Part shown: in pieces, positions 34,426 to 46,544 of the stretch | How the letters are laid out: each line of letters starts with the position of its first letter | How positions within the stretch are numbered: position 1 is the first letter of the stretch | Source of the DNA: Rhizophagus irregularis | Lineage: Eukaryota; Glomeromycota; Glomeromycetes; Glomerales; Glomeraceae | Length of the DNA stretch: 64,000 bases | Assembly: GCF_026210795.1 (NCBI RefSeq) | Contig: NC_089441.1 | Location: 930,001-994,000 of the forward strand | Reading direction: 5' to 3' | Position numbers and translations under genes: made by a program | The notes under the pieces: generated by a model | What the model saw: the letters and a program-made list of their open reading frames with translations, nothing else | What the model was told of the DNA's origin: nothing | The model's database searches: none

Positions 34426-37130
34426 AAAGCTTATTTATGTATATTTAGTGATGCAATATAATCATACTAATTATACTAATTGATATATTAAATCATTGTA
34501 TGACTCCTGAATCAATAAATAGATCCCCGAAGTCCGAAAAAAATCACATAATTGATTTCGTGATTTTAATTAAAGTCCTATACTACGCCATCTTATTAAT
34601 CGCGGTGATCTATGTAACCCCATAAACTATATTTAAGCCAAATCGGCCAAATTAAATTGAAGTATATAGTAAATTAGATAACAGACGGACCTTTAAAATA
34701 AAAAAATATTTTTCTGTATTTGGACGGACCTTTACTAATTTTGCTTTCCATTTGGGTTTGAAATAAACCGGTTCTGTAATCATTTTCGTATTTGTAATAG
34801 GCATCTTTCAAATAGAATTCCGCGAAAAGAAAGCTTAATACACGGTGTTACCACAACTGTGCCGTATCACATGCTCAAAAATCACATGTCTAAGCTAAAA
34901 GCCATACTTTAAAAATTTTAATTTGCCACGTTTAAGAATAAAAATTTGTTTTTATTACATTTTCTTAATAATTATCTTTGGGAATTATGTAAGCGTAATA
35001 TTTGTTTTAATTTTTTTTTTATTTAAATAACAATTACTTTCCATTTAAGTGACCAAATTATAAGTAGGTTTCTAACGCAGAAGTTTTCTCTCGATATTAA
35101 CATTCCAGTATCACTTGTTCGAAAATGAGACTATTTTTATTAAGGGTAATCGATTAAAGGAAACATATACATTTGTCATCATTAAAAATAGCAAATGAAA
35201 AAGATGAATAATATTGTTATTTTATTTATTTATTTCAGTTTATTGATAGAAAGGAAGATACAGATACTGAATGTACCATCTTTTCTAAAGCAAATGACAC
35301 TTTTTATGAAATATAGTAAGTTTATTAGATAATTTAAACATATCAGATATCATCACATGATTTAGTTTTCATCCTTAAACTTACGTTTACCTAAGTTTAA
35401 TTTTTCACTACTTACGGGGATATTTTACAATGAAATTATTTCAATACAAAATATGTAAAAATTTTACTATTTGCACGCGTAGTTTAATTGAGACATTTAT
35501 CTTAATGGTAGACGAACTTTATCTACGGGCGGCCTTATTTCAGTTAATAAATTCTACTCTATGTATATATAATTATAAGCAAAAAGTTTTAGATGTAAGC
35601 GAAGGCAAGAAGTTATACAAAGGAAGGTAAAAAAACAAGTGTAATAAGAGAATGAATTTGTCTAAAAAGAAGATAAGGAAAATTTAGATGTCATTGACAT
35701 GGAAGTCGATGATTTGGAGGATGATGATTCAGATAAAAAGGAGATAAAGATATTTTTTACCGGCCAGATTTGTAACAATTAGATTATCGTGAAGGTTAAT
35801 CATTTTCTTGAAATCAGAAGGGACAAACAACCTGCTGGTGATAAGACCACAAAATATTTATTTTACTTTTTTAAGGAAAGTCTCAAACACGGAACACCAA
35901 TTTTCAATTTAGTATACAATTGAATTTTAATAAAATGATTAGATAACTTTCATTAGATTTTTAGAAAATCAGATATCGCATATATGAGAAATTTTACACA
36001 AAGATAATCTTTTTTTTCTACCAATAGATAGAAATTTAGTAATTTTTTTTTTTTTTTTTTGAAAATTTTACTAAATTCAAAATTATTACACAAAAATCTA
36101 TATCGACTGCCTATAAAGTTAATTTATTTATTTAAAGTAACAATAATAATAATCTTGCGTAATATGCAGTTTAAATGCAAAGTACCAATAAATTGTTATT
36201 TTAAGTAAATTATAATTTTAAATTATTTTCCAAATCTTGATTTAAACAGTACCTTAAAGATTTTCCGAATTATAATTTCAGTTGAATCATTTATTTTTTT
36301 TTGTTTGCATCATTTAGAATTTTCCAAAATTGTATTGCAATGTTAAACGAACTGATTGAAACTGAATATTTTATAATTTCTTAAATGATAGACCAAATTG
36401 TAACGTCATTTTAACAAAATCATTGATTTCTCAATGTTTGGACGACGCCAATCATCACCGGATCATTTTTTGTAGTACAAACGAAATCCATTCAAATAAC
36501 TATTTTTATCTCGAGTAATACATATTTTCAAAAAAGGAAAGTAATTAAATTCATTAAAATTTTTTAATTAAATTTATTTTAAGCAAAAAAATCCCATTTT
36601 TTTCGATTATTTTATTTCCTTAAAAACTAAAAATATTTCATTTAATAAATTATATTATACATTTCATTTTTAAACTACGTATTTTGCAATTGCCAAGAAA
36701 CATTTTATTGCCACACAATGAGGACGAATTTTTTTTTTTATATTTAACATATTTATTTTATAAAATCAATTATGACAAAAATTTTAAATTGTTCATGAAA
36801 ATTTTAAAAAAGAAATTCCAAGTAGAAAAATTAAAGGTTCACAATTAAAAATATCAGGGAAATTTGATCTAATTTTAAAAAAATCAATGTTAGATAAAAC
36901 AAATAAATCTGAATAGTGGACTTAGTTCGTTTACGTTTCTCATTGTAATATATATTGTAACATTGTAAAAAATCACGGACTTGGCGTTAATTCTTTGTTT
37001 TTGTGAAAAGTTATTTTAAGATCATAAAAGATCCGTAAACTCCGTCAATACAATCATTCATTGATAATTTCTTCGAAAACATTCTTTTGAAAACTCTTTA
37101 TATGTATTTTTTTGGTATTTTTTTTTTCAT
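34426..37130. other. Intergenic region with weak gene fragments
   Basis: Mostly AT-rich DNA with long homopolymers (T19-like run near 36042-36060). Two stretches look faintly coding. One is 35238-35316, which follows a TTTATTTCAG acceptor and reads FIDRKEDTDTECTIFSKAND then a stop. The other is about 35662-35780, an acidic frame with LDVIDMEVDDLEDDDSDKKE. Between them a 66-codon frame (35430-35630) has no motif. They may be relics of one gene; evidence is too thin to call it. Confidence 0.35.
36325..36415 (-). repeat. Single copy of the secreted-protein upstream repeat
   Basis: It corresponds, in opposite orientation, to one unit of the tandem array at 44285-44900. Shared blocks on the minus strand are ATTTGGTCTATCATTTAAG, ATATTCAGTTTCAATCAG and TGCAATACAATTTTGG. 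It lies ~0.9 kb upstream of the first secreted-protein gene, in the same orientation relative to that gene as the array has to the second gene. Confidence 0.6.
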
Positions 37131-37138
37131 TATAAATA
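37131..37138 (+). promoter_or_regulatory. TATA box of secreted-protein gene A
   Basis: TATAAATA lies 150 bp before the start codon. It sits in a block (TTTTTTTGGTATT...TATAAATA...CAATTCCCTAACTTTAC...AGTT) shared with genes B and C at nearly the same distance, which supports a conserved core promoter. Confidence 0.65.
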
Positions 37139-37280
37139 ACCGCTTTCAATTCCCTAACTTTACATTTAGTTCACGATAACTTTAAAAAAAAAAATAACTT
37201 TTATTTCCAAACAATTCTGAATTTCACGATTATTCAAACGAAACAACTTTTTATTTTCCGAAAAAAAATCAAAAATCATC

Positions 37281-37676
37281 ATGAGATTCTTTATCGTATT
37301 AATTGCACTCGCAATCTTGGCTTTCAGTACCTTTGTTGCATCTACGCCAACTAATCAGGAAAGGGGAGAAGGTTCAAGTAGAGTACCATCAGTCAGCGAT
37401 AATCAGAATCAGAAAAGAGGCGAAGGTTCAAGTAGAGTACCATCTGTTAACGATAATAAGAAGAGAGAAGAAGAAGAAGCAACTTCTAATTGGAAAAGAG
37501 GAGATCCAATCGATAGGGTTCAATCAGCTGTTAGCAGTAATAAGAAAAGATCTTTGTTAGAAAGACAGAACAATAAGTGCCCAAATGGATATCATTGGTG
37601 CTATGACAAATACGGTGGATGTTGCCCTAATTATTCCGTTTGCTCATACCCTAATACATGCACTTCCAAATGCTAA
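37281..37676 (+). CDS. Secreted Kex2-repeat peptide precursor, paralogue A
   Basis: A 131-residue secreted protein. Signal peptide: residues 1-21, MRFFIVLIALAILAFSTFVA then S. The pro-region is cut up by dibasic sites (KR, KKR) into peptides with a shared core: GEGSSRVPSVSDNQ-type, GEGSSRVPSVNDN, EEEEATSNW, and GDPIDRVQSAVSSN. The last ~37 residues follow KKR and contain seven cysteines (C, HWC, GGCC, SVC, NTC, SKC), with the block YHWCYDKYGGCCPNYSVC. Kex2 processing in the Golgi would release several short peptides and one cysteine-rich miniprotein (inference from dibasic spacing). This layout resembles fungal Kex2-processed repeat proteins such as pheromone-type precursors; the Cys part is knottin- or granulin-like in spacing. 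It could be a signalling peptide or a symbiotic effector; no activity is proven. Confidence 0.75.
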   Translation: MRFFIVLIALAILAFSTFVASTPTNQERGEGSSRVPSVSDNQNQKRGEGSSRVPSVNDNKKREEEEATSNWKRGDPIDRVQSAVSSNKKRSLLERQNNKCPNGYHWCYDKYGGCCPNYSVCSYPNTCTSKC

Positions 37677-40600
37677 ACGAAATTTATACCAACGGTCTAT
37701 TTTGATGTAGTATTATTTAGCTTAAGAATTTACTTTCTCATTAACTTTATCATGTATTTCTTTTTATCATGTATTTTTTTTTTTCATATTACTGAATTTA
37801 TTGCAATATAATATAAATAAATAAATATATTTATTTTGTTTATCACGAACGAACTAAAACTGCTTGATTCTTTGAAACTTTTACTTTCTCAAATAATATA
37901 AAGATAAAATAAACCAATATATATGGCTGTTTAATAATGAAACAAGAAATTAAAGTATAATTTCAATTGTATTATATGAACCATGAACTACTAATTCTAT
38001 AATTACGAATTTATTTTACATTTGAAATTTCATATTATAAATACAATTATGTAATTTAATGAAAAAATTAAGTACAAACGGACTTTGCTGTACAGTACTT
38101 CCAATTGGCTGCTCTGTAATATTATCATTATTACACCTAGTTTGTCAAAATAATAATGACTCAATAATACAATATATTTGGAAAAAATTTTCAGAACCAT
38201 TGTTATTAAAGATATCATTTATTAACTAAAATAGTAAAATATGACATATGGATTCAACAATCGATTGTTTGAAACTGGTAAAAAAATAATATGCATGCAA
38301 CAAAGATCAAATTACCTTTTTTTATGTTAGTTATTGTCTTATTGAAACTCCTTTTACTTTCATCAATCATTTTTCACGATAGGAAAATGATAGGCCAAAT
38401 TACCATAATCAGATCCTTCTTGTGGTACAAAAATACTTTTTTATCTAACAAGTCTTACTAAAAAGGAATCTAAGACAATCTAAAATCTCAGGTTACTCCA
38501 TTTTACGATGGAATGTTCTTAAATTTACTATTTTTAATACTGTAAACTCTTAAGATTATTAAGAGACACTTTTTAAAAAAAATATAAAAATAAAATCATA
38601 AAATTGAAAATGTATAAACTATTGTATATATTATATATTATATGTGAATATTCTTTTTTACATATATTTTGTATATTTATTTATTAATAAAAAAAAGAAG
38701 AATTTCTAAAAAGAAAAATTGAGGAAACGTTCGATAACAGTTGTGAATAATTACTGCGTAGGGCTGAATAAAATTTATTGTTCATCTATGAAGATTTACA
38801 GATCACAAACACATAATAAAACAGAAAAAAGTGATTTTGGAAGCGACAATAGCATCACCGAATTGACAAGAGCACGATTTTAAGAAACTTCATATTATAA
38901 TTAATGTACCCTACTTTGTCTAATGATGTTTCGATCATTTGTAAGTAACTGGAAATGTCTCGTATTATCTGTTCAACTATGGCCACTTCTAATTTAGATC
39001 TCTGAAATAAACTATAGTGTATCATTATAGCCATTCAAAATGCAATAACACACCTGCTGAATCCATAACCGTGTTTTAAGAGAACCTTCGAGTTATAATA
39101 CTATGAAGATATAGAGGAGATTGATTTATATACCACGAAATAGGACGACATTATCGTCAAGACGTCAAGTCAGCAATGATTAGGTAATAAACCCTATACA
39201 CTTTAATGGAACGTCCTTGTCATGGATGCATGCATATGCGGTGCAACCTTAAAAGCACATCGAAGTGTCAATCTGTTTTTTTTTGATAAATATTTCGCCT
39301 ACGAATAGGCAAGGTAGTTGAAATTATGAAGAAGCCTATTTTTAAAAAACTAGACGTATTGCTCAAAATAGTACTGCGGTAGTACTGCGGTGGTTGTTCA
39401 AATGACGAGTACGCAAAAATCGTAAAATGTAGAATTAACATATTTGCAATAATTATGAATTTTAAAATATTTCTAATTTATCTATCTATAAGGTTCGTTT
39501 GCACTATTAATCATGTATATTGAATTTTTATAAAATTTGATTCACAATATAATTATTAAAAATATTATTTTGCTCGTTAGTCTCGTTACGGTTACCAAAA
39601 TTTGCTCTAATATAATAAATTTTTATTATTTTAATATTACAGATGAAAATTAAATTAATAACTAAATTTATACATTTCCCAATAGTCGTTCGTGTTTCCT
39701 GTCATTTCATATGGTTACGCAGTAAAAATATTGTGAAATCGACAGGTTACTTTTGCTTACCCTTTTACACCCATAAAAATACATAAATGGAAAACATAAT
39801 TACTTATCAAAGTCTTTATTTTTTAAATCCAAATTTTATGATTCGTAGCGATAAATTTAGAGATTATACGCTTCAAAAAAAAAATCCGTTCAAAAAATAA
39901 TATTTATTAAAGCGAACTGTAATAGTCATATTATTATTATCGTTAAATATGCTGTTCATCAAATTTTAATAATAAATTTAATTATTATAAGGGATTACAC
40001 ATGAACAGAGTCAACAGACGACCTCTAATAGTTGATTGGTCGGTAAAATAATAAATTTTGTTAAATTTTTTTTATTAATCAACATACTGTATTTAAAGTC
40101 AATAATGTCATAAGTCATCATGCTATGATTAGAAAAGCTTACAAAAAGCTTACAACGTTTTGTTACATAAATTGAAAATTATGAAATTAGTAACTCAAGA
40201 TCGATTAAGTACAAAATGGCTAAAAGAATTATTTCGATGTTATTTAATAAAGTGCGGACTAAAAAGATTTGACGCACCTCATTTGACTATATGAAATACT
40301 TAAAATTGACGCACCTATGCCTGGGAGTTGGGTTAGACTTAATATATCTTTCCAAAAATCTGCGCATACGAGTACGTCGGTCGAGCATATTAATCATGTG
40401 ACTTAGTTCCAGACTCTAACGCTATATCGAAAAATTATTGTATAAGCGCTAGGAATATTGACATCGAGAGGAGCTAAGATATAGATGAGATATTAATTGT
40501 AAAGACTATATATTTTATTCTAAAACAATATGTTTGACAATTTTTTTTACAAATATCAAAATGACTACAAACAAGTTTTACGATATGAAGATACTGTAAG

Positions 40601-43271
40601 TCTAAAATCTTGAAAAGTTTTAAAATGGCAGGACAAATTTTGTTTGAAAATAAGAAACTTTATTGATAATAGATAATCACGATTTTTTAGAATTTTCTAC
40701 CACCCCGGAACTAAGAAGTACAAAAAATTTCGTATATTAAAAAAAAATTCAGAAATATACTTCTAGGATATTATTGATAGCTAATAAATGTAGTTTAAAC
40801 GATTAAGAATCGTCTAGAGCGGAAATAATCACGTGACTCAGTACTCAATGACGTCATTCGTTGCCACACCTACCTCTATATTGTTCATAATTTTAACTAC
40901 CCCGCCTATTCTTAGAATATATTATCGAAATCCGATTATTATCACCGCGACAAGCTTTAAAGAATTAAAGGTTGCGCTGAATTATATAACAAGGACGTAA
41001 GTTGATGCTACTCCCATTAAAGTTTATAGCTAAGGTTGCTTCGAAACTTTGTTTTTCTTTTTAAGAAACGTTAACTAACGTTTCTTGTTTTCTCTTTTGT
41101 AGGTTTTGGCTAATTTTGGAACGTTATAACCACTTTATGTTGCCTAAGAGTTTCGTTAACTTATCAAGAATCGCGGCGGACAATTGCATTGGAGATTATT
41201 TTACTCTATGCAGACTTTAAGATAATGATGACGTCCCATATTGTGAAATATTGATCAATCTCCTCATACCTACATATAAATATCCAACTCGAAGGTACTC
41301 TTTTTCCGTAACATTTTATTGGTTTTTTCCAAGCGTTTTGTGAAAAGTACTGTATTAAAAATAAAACATAGTCAGATCAATTTGCGTTATAAAGTGGAAA
41401 CATTATTTGTTTGGAGAATTGGTGCTTTTCCATAACGTATACTTTTTTTATCTTCTTTTGGTATATTGAGCATGCATATAAGGCGTCTTCATAATCTTTA
41501 GCCGAAAATCAAAAGTGGACAAGTGATATGGCAGTAATACTGTACTGTATATAGCATTAAAATGCATTTTCATTCCACGATAAGAAAGGTTCTTTGCATA
41601 TGATATGAAAAATTCCGTTAAGAATACTTAAGATACCAATCAATAATAAGCAATTAAGATAAGAGTTCATTAATATACTTAACTAACTCATGATTCAGAC
41701 AGTACAGTATGCTATATCATATCGTTTATTCCAATAAATTTCCGAATATTCCATCACGAGATGCTTTTCCTGGTCCCTTTAAAGTTACGCCCCAACGTAT
41801 ATGAATCCATAGTGTCCCCTTCATATTCTCCAAAATTGGTTTCTTCTGTTTGTTGTGTTGTGTCCGTTATCCGTAAATCTTGAACAATAAAAAATAATCT
41901 AATTTTTATTCAGCATTATGCAGCAGCTATATTCACAACTATTATCAAACTTTTTTTTTGTAAAAAAAAAAAAGAAAAAAAAATAAAAAAGTAAAAAATT
42001 TTTCAAATTACTTAAACTTTTTTTGCTACTGACCACCTTTTTTTCACAGGGCTACGCTGATTGGCTAAAAATGCAGGTATTCTTAATTAGCAGTACGTTG
42101 TCGAACAGCTTTTGAATGATTAACCAACTCGTTGAGGGAGATGTTTGAGAACGTTCTAGACAAATTAACTGTTATTTTATAATTGTGAACCTCTTCTTTG
42201 GTATTCTTTTTTAATTTTTTGATAATTTAAAATTTTAAAAATAATTCTATAACTTACGCGTTAATTATGTAAAAAAATAATATTAATAAATAATATAAAT
42301 TTTCGAGTTGAAGCAACAAGTGCAATAAAATCACTTGATTTTATATTTACTTTTTTAATATTTATTAACAGTATTAAAAATAGTAAAATTAAGAATATTT
42401 CAATGTATATTATTGAAATGTATAGGATCTTCAATAAAAAATAAAATAGACCAACTTTTTTGAGTAACCTACTTTTTTGAGTAACCTAAAAGGGCTAAAC
42501 TTTCAGAATGTCAAAACTACTTTTTTAGGAAGACTTGTTAGATAAAAAAAGCATTTGATTGTATTACAAAATGATCCGTTGTTGATTTTTATGTAATGGC
42601 GTAAAAATTCATGCAATTTAGCCTATCATTCCTCACCACATAATATTAGGTAGTTTTAATCTTTGGTGCATTATTTATGTTATTATTTTTTTTACCATAT
42701 TCAAATAATCGATTTGTTTTTTTATGTCATGCTTTTTTTAGTTAGTAAATAATATGTTAGTCTCCTTTAATAACGTTCATAAAATGATTGCTAAATATAA
42801 CTTTTTCATGTTTCTTAGATTGAATTTTTACAAAAAATTTTCTAATTTTTTAATTAGAAAGTGTTAAACCGTTCTTATTAAATACATATTTTAACGACCA
42901 CATATTATTGAGTCATCATTTTAACAAATTAGGTGTAATAATAATATCAGATCAGCAATTGGATTTTAAAGGTACTGTATAAATTTGAAAAGGATCATTA
43001 AATAGCCCAATTATATAGTATATCGGTTTATTTTATCATTATATTATTTGGAAATTAAGATTCCAAAGATCAACATTTTTAATTTGTCATTTGGGAAACC
43101 AGTAAAAAATGTTTTAATAAAATGAATATATTTTATTTAAATAAGATATAAGTAATCAATAAAATCAATACATGAAATAAAAAATAAAGTAAAAAAAAAA
43201 TACACGATTTAAAATTCTTAAGCTAAGTAAATACTAATAATAAACACTATTCTTAGATACAAGAATTCCAT
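37677..43271. other. Inverted and duplicated flanks between secreted-protein genes A and B
   Basis: No further gene is supported. 37.7-38.8 kb matches 41.9-43.2 kb in inverted orientation. Examples are TTTTTTATCTAACAAGTCTT and TACAGTAC...CAATTG...TTACACCTA, each seen on opposite strands, and TTCAGC...CAGTAAT...ACAACTGTTATC near 38745 against 41910. The block 39.83-41.9 kb matches 57.57-60.3 kb in direct orientation (ACACATGAACAGA, GACCTCTAATAGTT, CCAAGCGTTTT). A perfect 11-base-arm palindrome AAGAAACGTTA-AC-TAACGTTTCTT lies at about 41073-41096. Confidence 0.55.
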
Positions 43272-43661
43272 TTAACATTTTGAAGTGCATGTGTTAGGTT
43301 GGCTGCATACTGAATAATTCGGGCAACACCCGCCGTAGGCATCATAACACCAATGATATCCGTATGAGCACTTATTAGACTGTCTTTCCAACAAAGACCT
43401 TTTCTTATTACTGCTAACAGCTGGTTGAACCCTATCGATTGGATCGCCTCTTTTCCAATTTGAAGTTGCTTCTTCATCTCTCTTCTGATTATCGTCAACA
43501 GATGGTACTCTAGTTGACCCTTCTCCTCGTTTCTGATTATCGCTAACTGATGGTACTCTATTTGAGCTTTCTCCCCTTTCCTGATGATTAGTTGGCGTGG
43601 AAGCAACGAAGGTACTGAAAGCCAAGATTGCGAGTGCAAGTAATACGATAAAGAATCTCAT
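43272..43661 (-). CDS. Secreted Kex2-repeat peptide precursor, paralogue B
   Basis: 129 residues with the same plan as A. The signal peptide is nearly identical (MRFFIVLLALAILAFSTFVA). Dibasic-bounded peptides follow: GESSNRVPSVSDNQ-KR, GEGSTRVPSVDDNQ-KR, DEEATSNW-KR and GDPIDRVQPAVSSN-KKR. The C-terminal seven-Cys domain keeps the block YHWCYDAYGGCCPNYSVC and the ending NTCTSKC. The differences from A fall mostly inside the peptide repeats and at single positions of the Cys domain, while the spacing is strictly kept. The gene is in inverted orientation to A. Unlike A and C it has a tandem repeat array ~0.6 kb upstream. An overlapping 128-codon frame at 43253-43639 is a shadow. Confidence 0.75.
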   Translation of the reverse strand: MRFFIVLLALAILAFSTFVASTPTNHQERGESSNRVPSVSDNQKRGEGSTRVPSVDDNQKRDEEATSNWKRGDPIDRVQPAVSSNKKRSLLERQSNKCSYGYHWCYDAYGGCCPNYSVCSQPNTCTSKC

Positions 43662-43792
43662 GATGATTTTGGATTTTTTTTGAAAATAAAAAGTTGTTTC
43701 GTTTGAATAATCGTGAAATTTCAGAATTGTAAGTTATTTTCTTTGAAATTATCTCGAAATAACTGAACATAAAGCTAGTAGGAAATTGGTCG

Positions 43793-43800
43793 TATTTATA
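43793..43800 (-). promoter_or_regulatory. TATA box of secreted-protein gene B
   Basis: TATAAATA on the minus strand lies 139 bp before the start codon, in the same sequence context as in genes A and C (TTTTTTTGGTATTCATCGGC upstream). Confidence 0.65.
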
Positions 43801-44284
43801 ATGAAATGAATGAGCCGATGAATACCAAAAAAATGTTTATAAAGAATGTTATCGAAGAAAATATTATCAGAATAAAAACATTGCATAATCTCATCAGTGA
43901 TGCGTAAATCCGCTTCATCTTACAAAGTTATAATATTAAAATAATAAAGTAAATGAACCGCATAGATAACGAGGGATAAAAATCTATTCAGCTTTATTGA
44001 TTAATAAAATTATTATCGGATGTTGATTTTTACGGAGATCAAATGATCAATCGTCTGATATTTTTTTTTTAACTGTGAACCTTAAATTTTATTTTCGGTA
44101 ATTCATTTAAAATTTTTGTAAACAATAAGATTTTAATTTTAAAAAAATGATATATGTTACATATGTAAAAAAAACAAATTCTTTCTCTTCGTTTCATAAG
44201 ATATTTGTTGGCGATGTACTTTCCTTTTTAAGAAAATGATATAGATAAGTGATACTGATTGGCGTAAAAGATGCCGTTCAGCAA

Positions 44285-44900
44285 ACAAATAAATTACAAT
44301 TTTGCCTATCATTTAAAAATCGGGTCGTCCGACATGCAATACAAATACAATTTGAAAATAATTTATATAATGCGAATATTTAAATGACATTAAATTTGGC
44401 CTATCATTTAAAAGTCTTATGTAGTTCCGATAAAGTTCGTCCGAAACATATAATTCTAATATTCAAATGAAATTACAAATTAGCCAATCATTTAAAAAAT
44501 CTAGTTCATCCGATATACAATACAATTTGAAAAAAATTAATATAATGCGTATATTCAAATGTTGCTTATCATTAAAAAAATCTAAAAATATTCGTTTCAT
44601 TCAGTTCATCTAACATGCAGAAAAAATCAATATAATGTAAATATTTAAATGACATTATAATTTTGCCTATTATTAAAAATATCTAAAATATTCGGTTTCA
44701 ATCAATTCGTCCGGCATGTAGTACAATTTGAAAACATTCACATAACATTCAAATGATATTACAATTTTGCCTACCATTTAAAAAAATCTAAAATATTCAA
44801 TTTCAATCAGTTCATCCGAATGCAATACAATTTGAAAAAAATGCAACAAATGATATCACAAATTTGGTCTATCATTAAAAGATTTAGAAGATACAGTTTT
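44285..44900. repeat. Tandem array, seven degenerate 80-105-bp units
   Basis: The anchor GCCTATCATTTAAAAA recurs at about 44304, 44396, 44482, 44563, 44665, 44769 and 44866. Each unit also carries CAATTTGAAAA, a TCA(G/A)TTC(G/A)TCCG(A/G)-type block and ATATTCAAATGA(C/T)ATTA. The array lies 0.6-1.2 kb upstream of gene B (minus strand). Gene A has a single equivalent unit (36325-36415); no clear unit was seen before gene C. Confidence 0.7.
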
Positions 44901-45339
44901 GATAATTTCGATCAATGTTTGTCAAATGACTTGAAACTACACACGTATTTGAGTCATTTGTTATTTATTGCATATTACGCAAGATTGTAAAAAATTTTTT
45001 AAAAAATTGAAAAAATGATCAAAAGATTTTTTGATATGTTTTATTTTGAATTTCAAAAAATTACTTTACTCAATTCCTCCCATAGTTAAAAAAAAATTGC
45101 AGTTAAGCGCGATGTTTGATTTTCTGAAACGCTCAATTTAACATCTTTAGGATCACTATATTACCCATTCCATCCTTTTTACGACTGTCACAGGAATATA
45201 TTTTATTTTATTTTTTTTTTGTTCGTTTGGCATATAGGTTATTTTTAGTTTTAAATTATATCTAGAGTTTATTTTATTTATTGGAAAACGAAGGCTTAGA
45301 TAATGGGTGGCTAAGATAAATCGGAAGTGGCTTAACTGG
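44901..45339. other. Intergenic left flank of the retrotransposon
   Basis: AT-rich, no gene seen. It ends at the CTGG target-site duplication (45336-45339). Confidence 0.6.
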
Positions 45340-45972
45340 TGTAATGCCGTAGTATATCTAGTAAATTTATTAATTGTGAGGCGCAGTATTACATTTAGTC
45401 TTAGTGTATAAAATTTTAACTTATTTTTATTTTTATTTTAATTGGACCGAGAAGTCGTTAAACTAATAATCACATGGATTAAGGTAATTGGTCCGTGATG
45501 ACCTTAAACTATTAGTCACGAGATTTAAGGATAAATGAGGATCCGAAAGATACTAAATTGAATGAAATCAAGTGATCTGAGGTGTCAAGTGATTAATTTG
45601 TTGATCACTACGTTAATATTATAAATCATAATTCAGGAGTTCATGATGATCAAATGGATACAAAATTAAGATAATGGAAATACTTTAAAACAATGGAAAT
45701 ACTTTAATAATTTAAATCCATGAATCGAAATTATGAATTTAGTTACACAAAAACAAACATAAAAGGGCGTGAAGATCACCTTTTGGAAAGGACAGAGAGA
45801 GAGAGAGAGAGAGAGAGAGAAAATTGGACGAATTTTGTCATGAATTATTTATTTTAGTACTTAATGTTATTAAACCAAGCATATTATTGTATTTATTTAT
45901 ATTATTAATAAAGAGTCATTTTGTTAATACCTGAGGTGGCAAACATAATTCTCTATGGGCTCAGGTGTTACA
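45340..45972 (+). repeat. 5' LTR
   Basis: Begins TGTAATGCC and ends GGTGTTACA, with 5-base terminal inverted repeats TGTAA/TTACA. It contains a TATAAAA box at 45407-45413, a (GA)13 microsatellite at about 45793-45820 and an AATAAA polyadenylation-type signal at 45907-45912. By eye it is identical in length and sequence to the 3' LTR. Confidence 0.93.
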
Positions 45973-45974
45973 AG

Positions 45975-45992
45975 TGGTGCATGCTCCGAGAA
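45975..45992 (+). other. Primer-binding site for a tRNA-Gly-type primer
   Basis: TGGTGCATGCTCCGAGAA starts two bases after the LTR and is complementary to a tRNA ending CGGAGCATGC-A-CCA. Such a tRNA must begin GCATGCT, which is exactly the 5' end of the tRNA-Gly-like sequence at 54880 in the same element. The Gly identity comes from that D-arm (TTTAGTGGTATAATTC). Confidence 0.7.
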
Positions 45993-46104
45993 AGGAAAAG
46001 TGATCATCCTCACATGATCACTACAGGTTATAAGTACAGGATCTCTGAGAAAAGAAAATGATCACCCCCACGTGATCATTAGAAGTTACAAATAAAGGAT
46101 CGAC
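45988..46104 (+). repeat. Leader tandem repeat, two 58-59-bp units
   Basis: The two units start GAGAAAGG (45988) and GAGAAAAG (46047). Each contains a palindrome of the type TGATCA...TGATCA flanking CCTCACA or CCCCCACG. They lie immediately after the primer-binding site, where packaging or dimerisation signals commonly sit; that role is inference. Confidence 0.65.
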
Positions 46105-46544
46105 GAAGTTAAGGAATTATAAAATTAAAAGTTCTAAGTCTTGGTTAAAAAAGAATTTAAGGTGTATTAATGACAAATGTTAATAAAATAAAGTCAAATA
46201 TTTTAAAGGATACGTGAAAATAATGGTTACTAATGTAAAAGGTATTAATTTGGGTAAGTATGACCATAAATATATAAAGAGATAATGTTCAAAATTAAAT
46301 TTTTGATCTAACTTGACCACCGGCTGATAAGTCAATGAAAAATTATTATTATAATAATTTTCATACATATGAACCAAATATGTATGGTAGTAATTGATTA
46401 TCAAGGGAAATGCGAGGCTAATCAAGTTAGAAGGGGTTTTAATAGAATATTGTAAATAAGTTCCATGAATTAAGGATTAAAAAATAATTTTTATAAATAA
46501 TTGAGGTTAAGTTAAGGATAAAAAGTGTACCCAAAAGCCGACAC

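Larger units (their letters stand above)
41880..43870 (-). repeat. Inverted duplicate of 37000-38800
   Basis: Gene B with its promoter and downstream flank is an inverted copy of gene A with its flanks. Matching blocks occur in the promoter, the coding region, the 3' end (TTAGCTTAAGAATTT-type) and along ~1.2 kb of downstream DNA. Divergence is clearly more than a few percent outside the coding region, so this is not a recent copy. Borders are approximate. Confidence 0.6.

Noticed and set aside
35430-35630. 66-codon plus-strand ORF
   Set aside because: Only weakly coding-like. Neighbouring acidic frames could not be joined by a convincing intron.
43253-43639. 128-codon frame overlapping gene B (and its equivalents in A and C)
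   Set aside because: It is the +1 shadow of the secreted-protein frame, with no signal peptide and no conserved cysteine pattern.
44285-44900. CRISPR-like regular array
   Set aside because: Unit length varies from ~81 to ~104 bp, the spacers are not unique against constant repeats, and the genome is eukaryotic.
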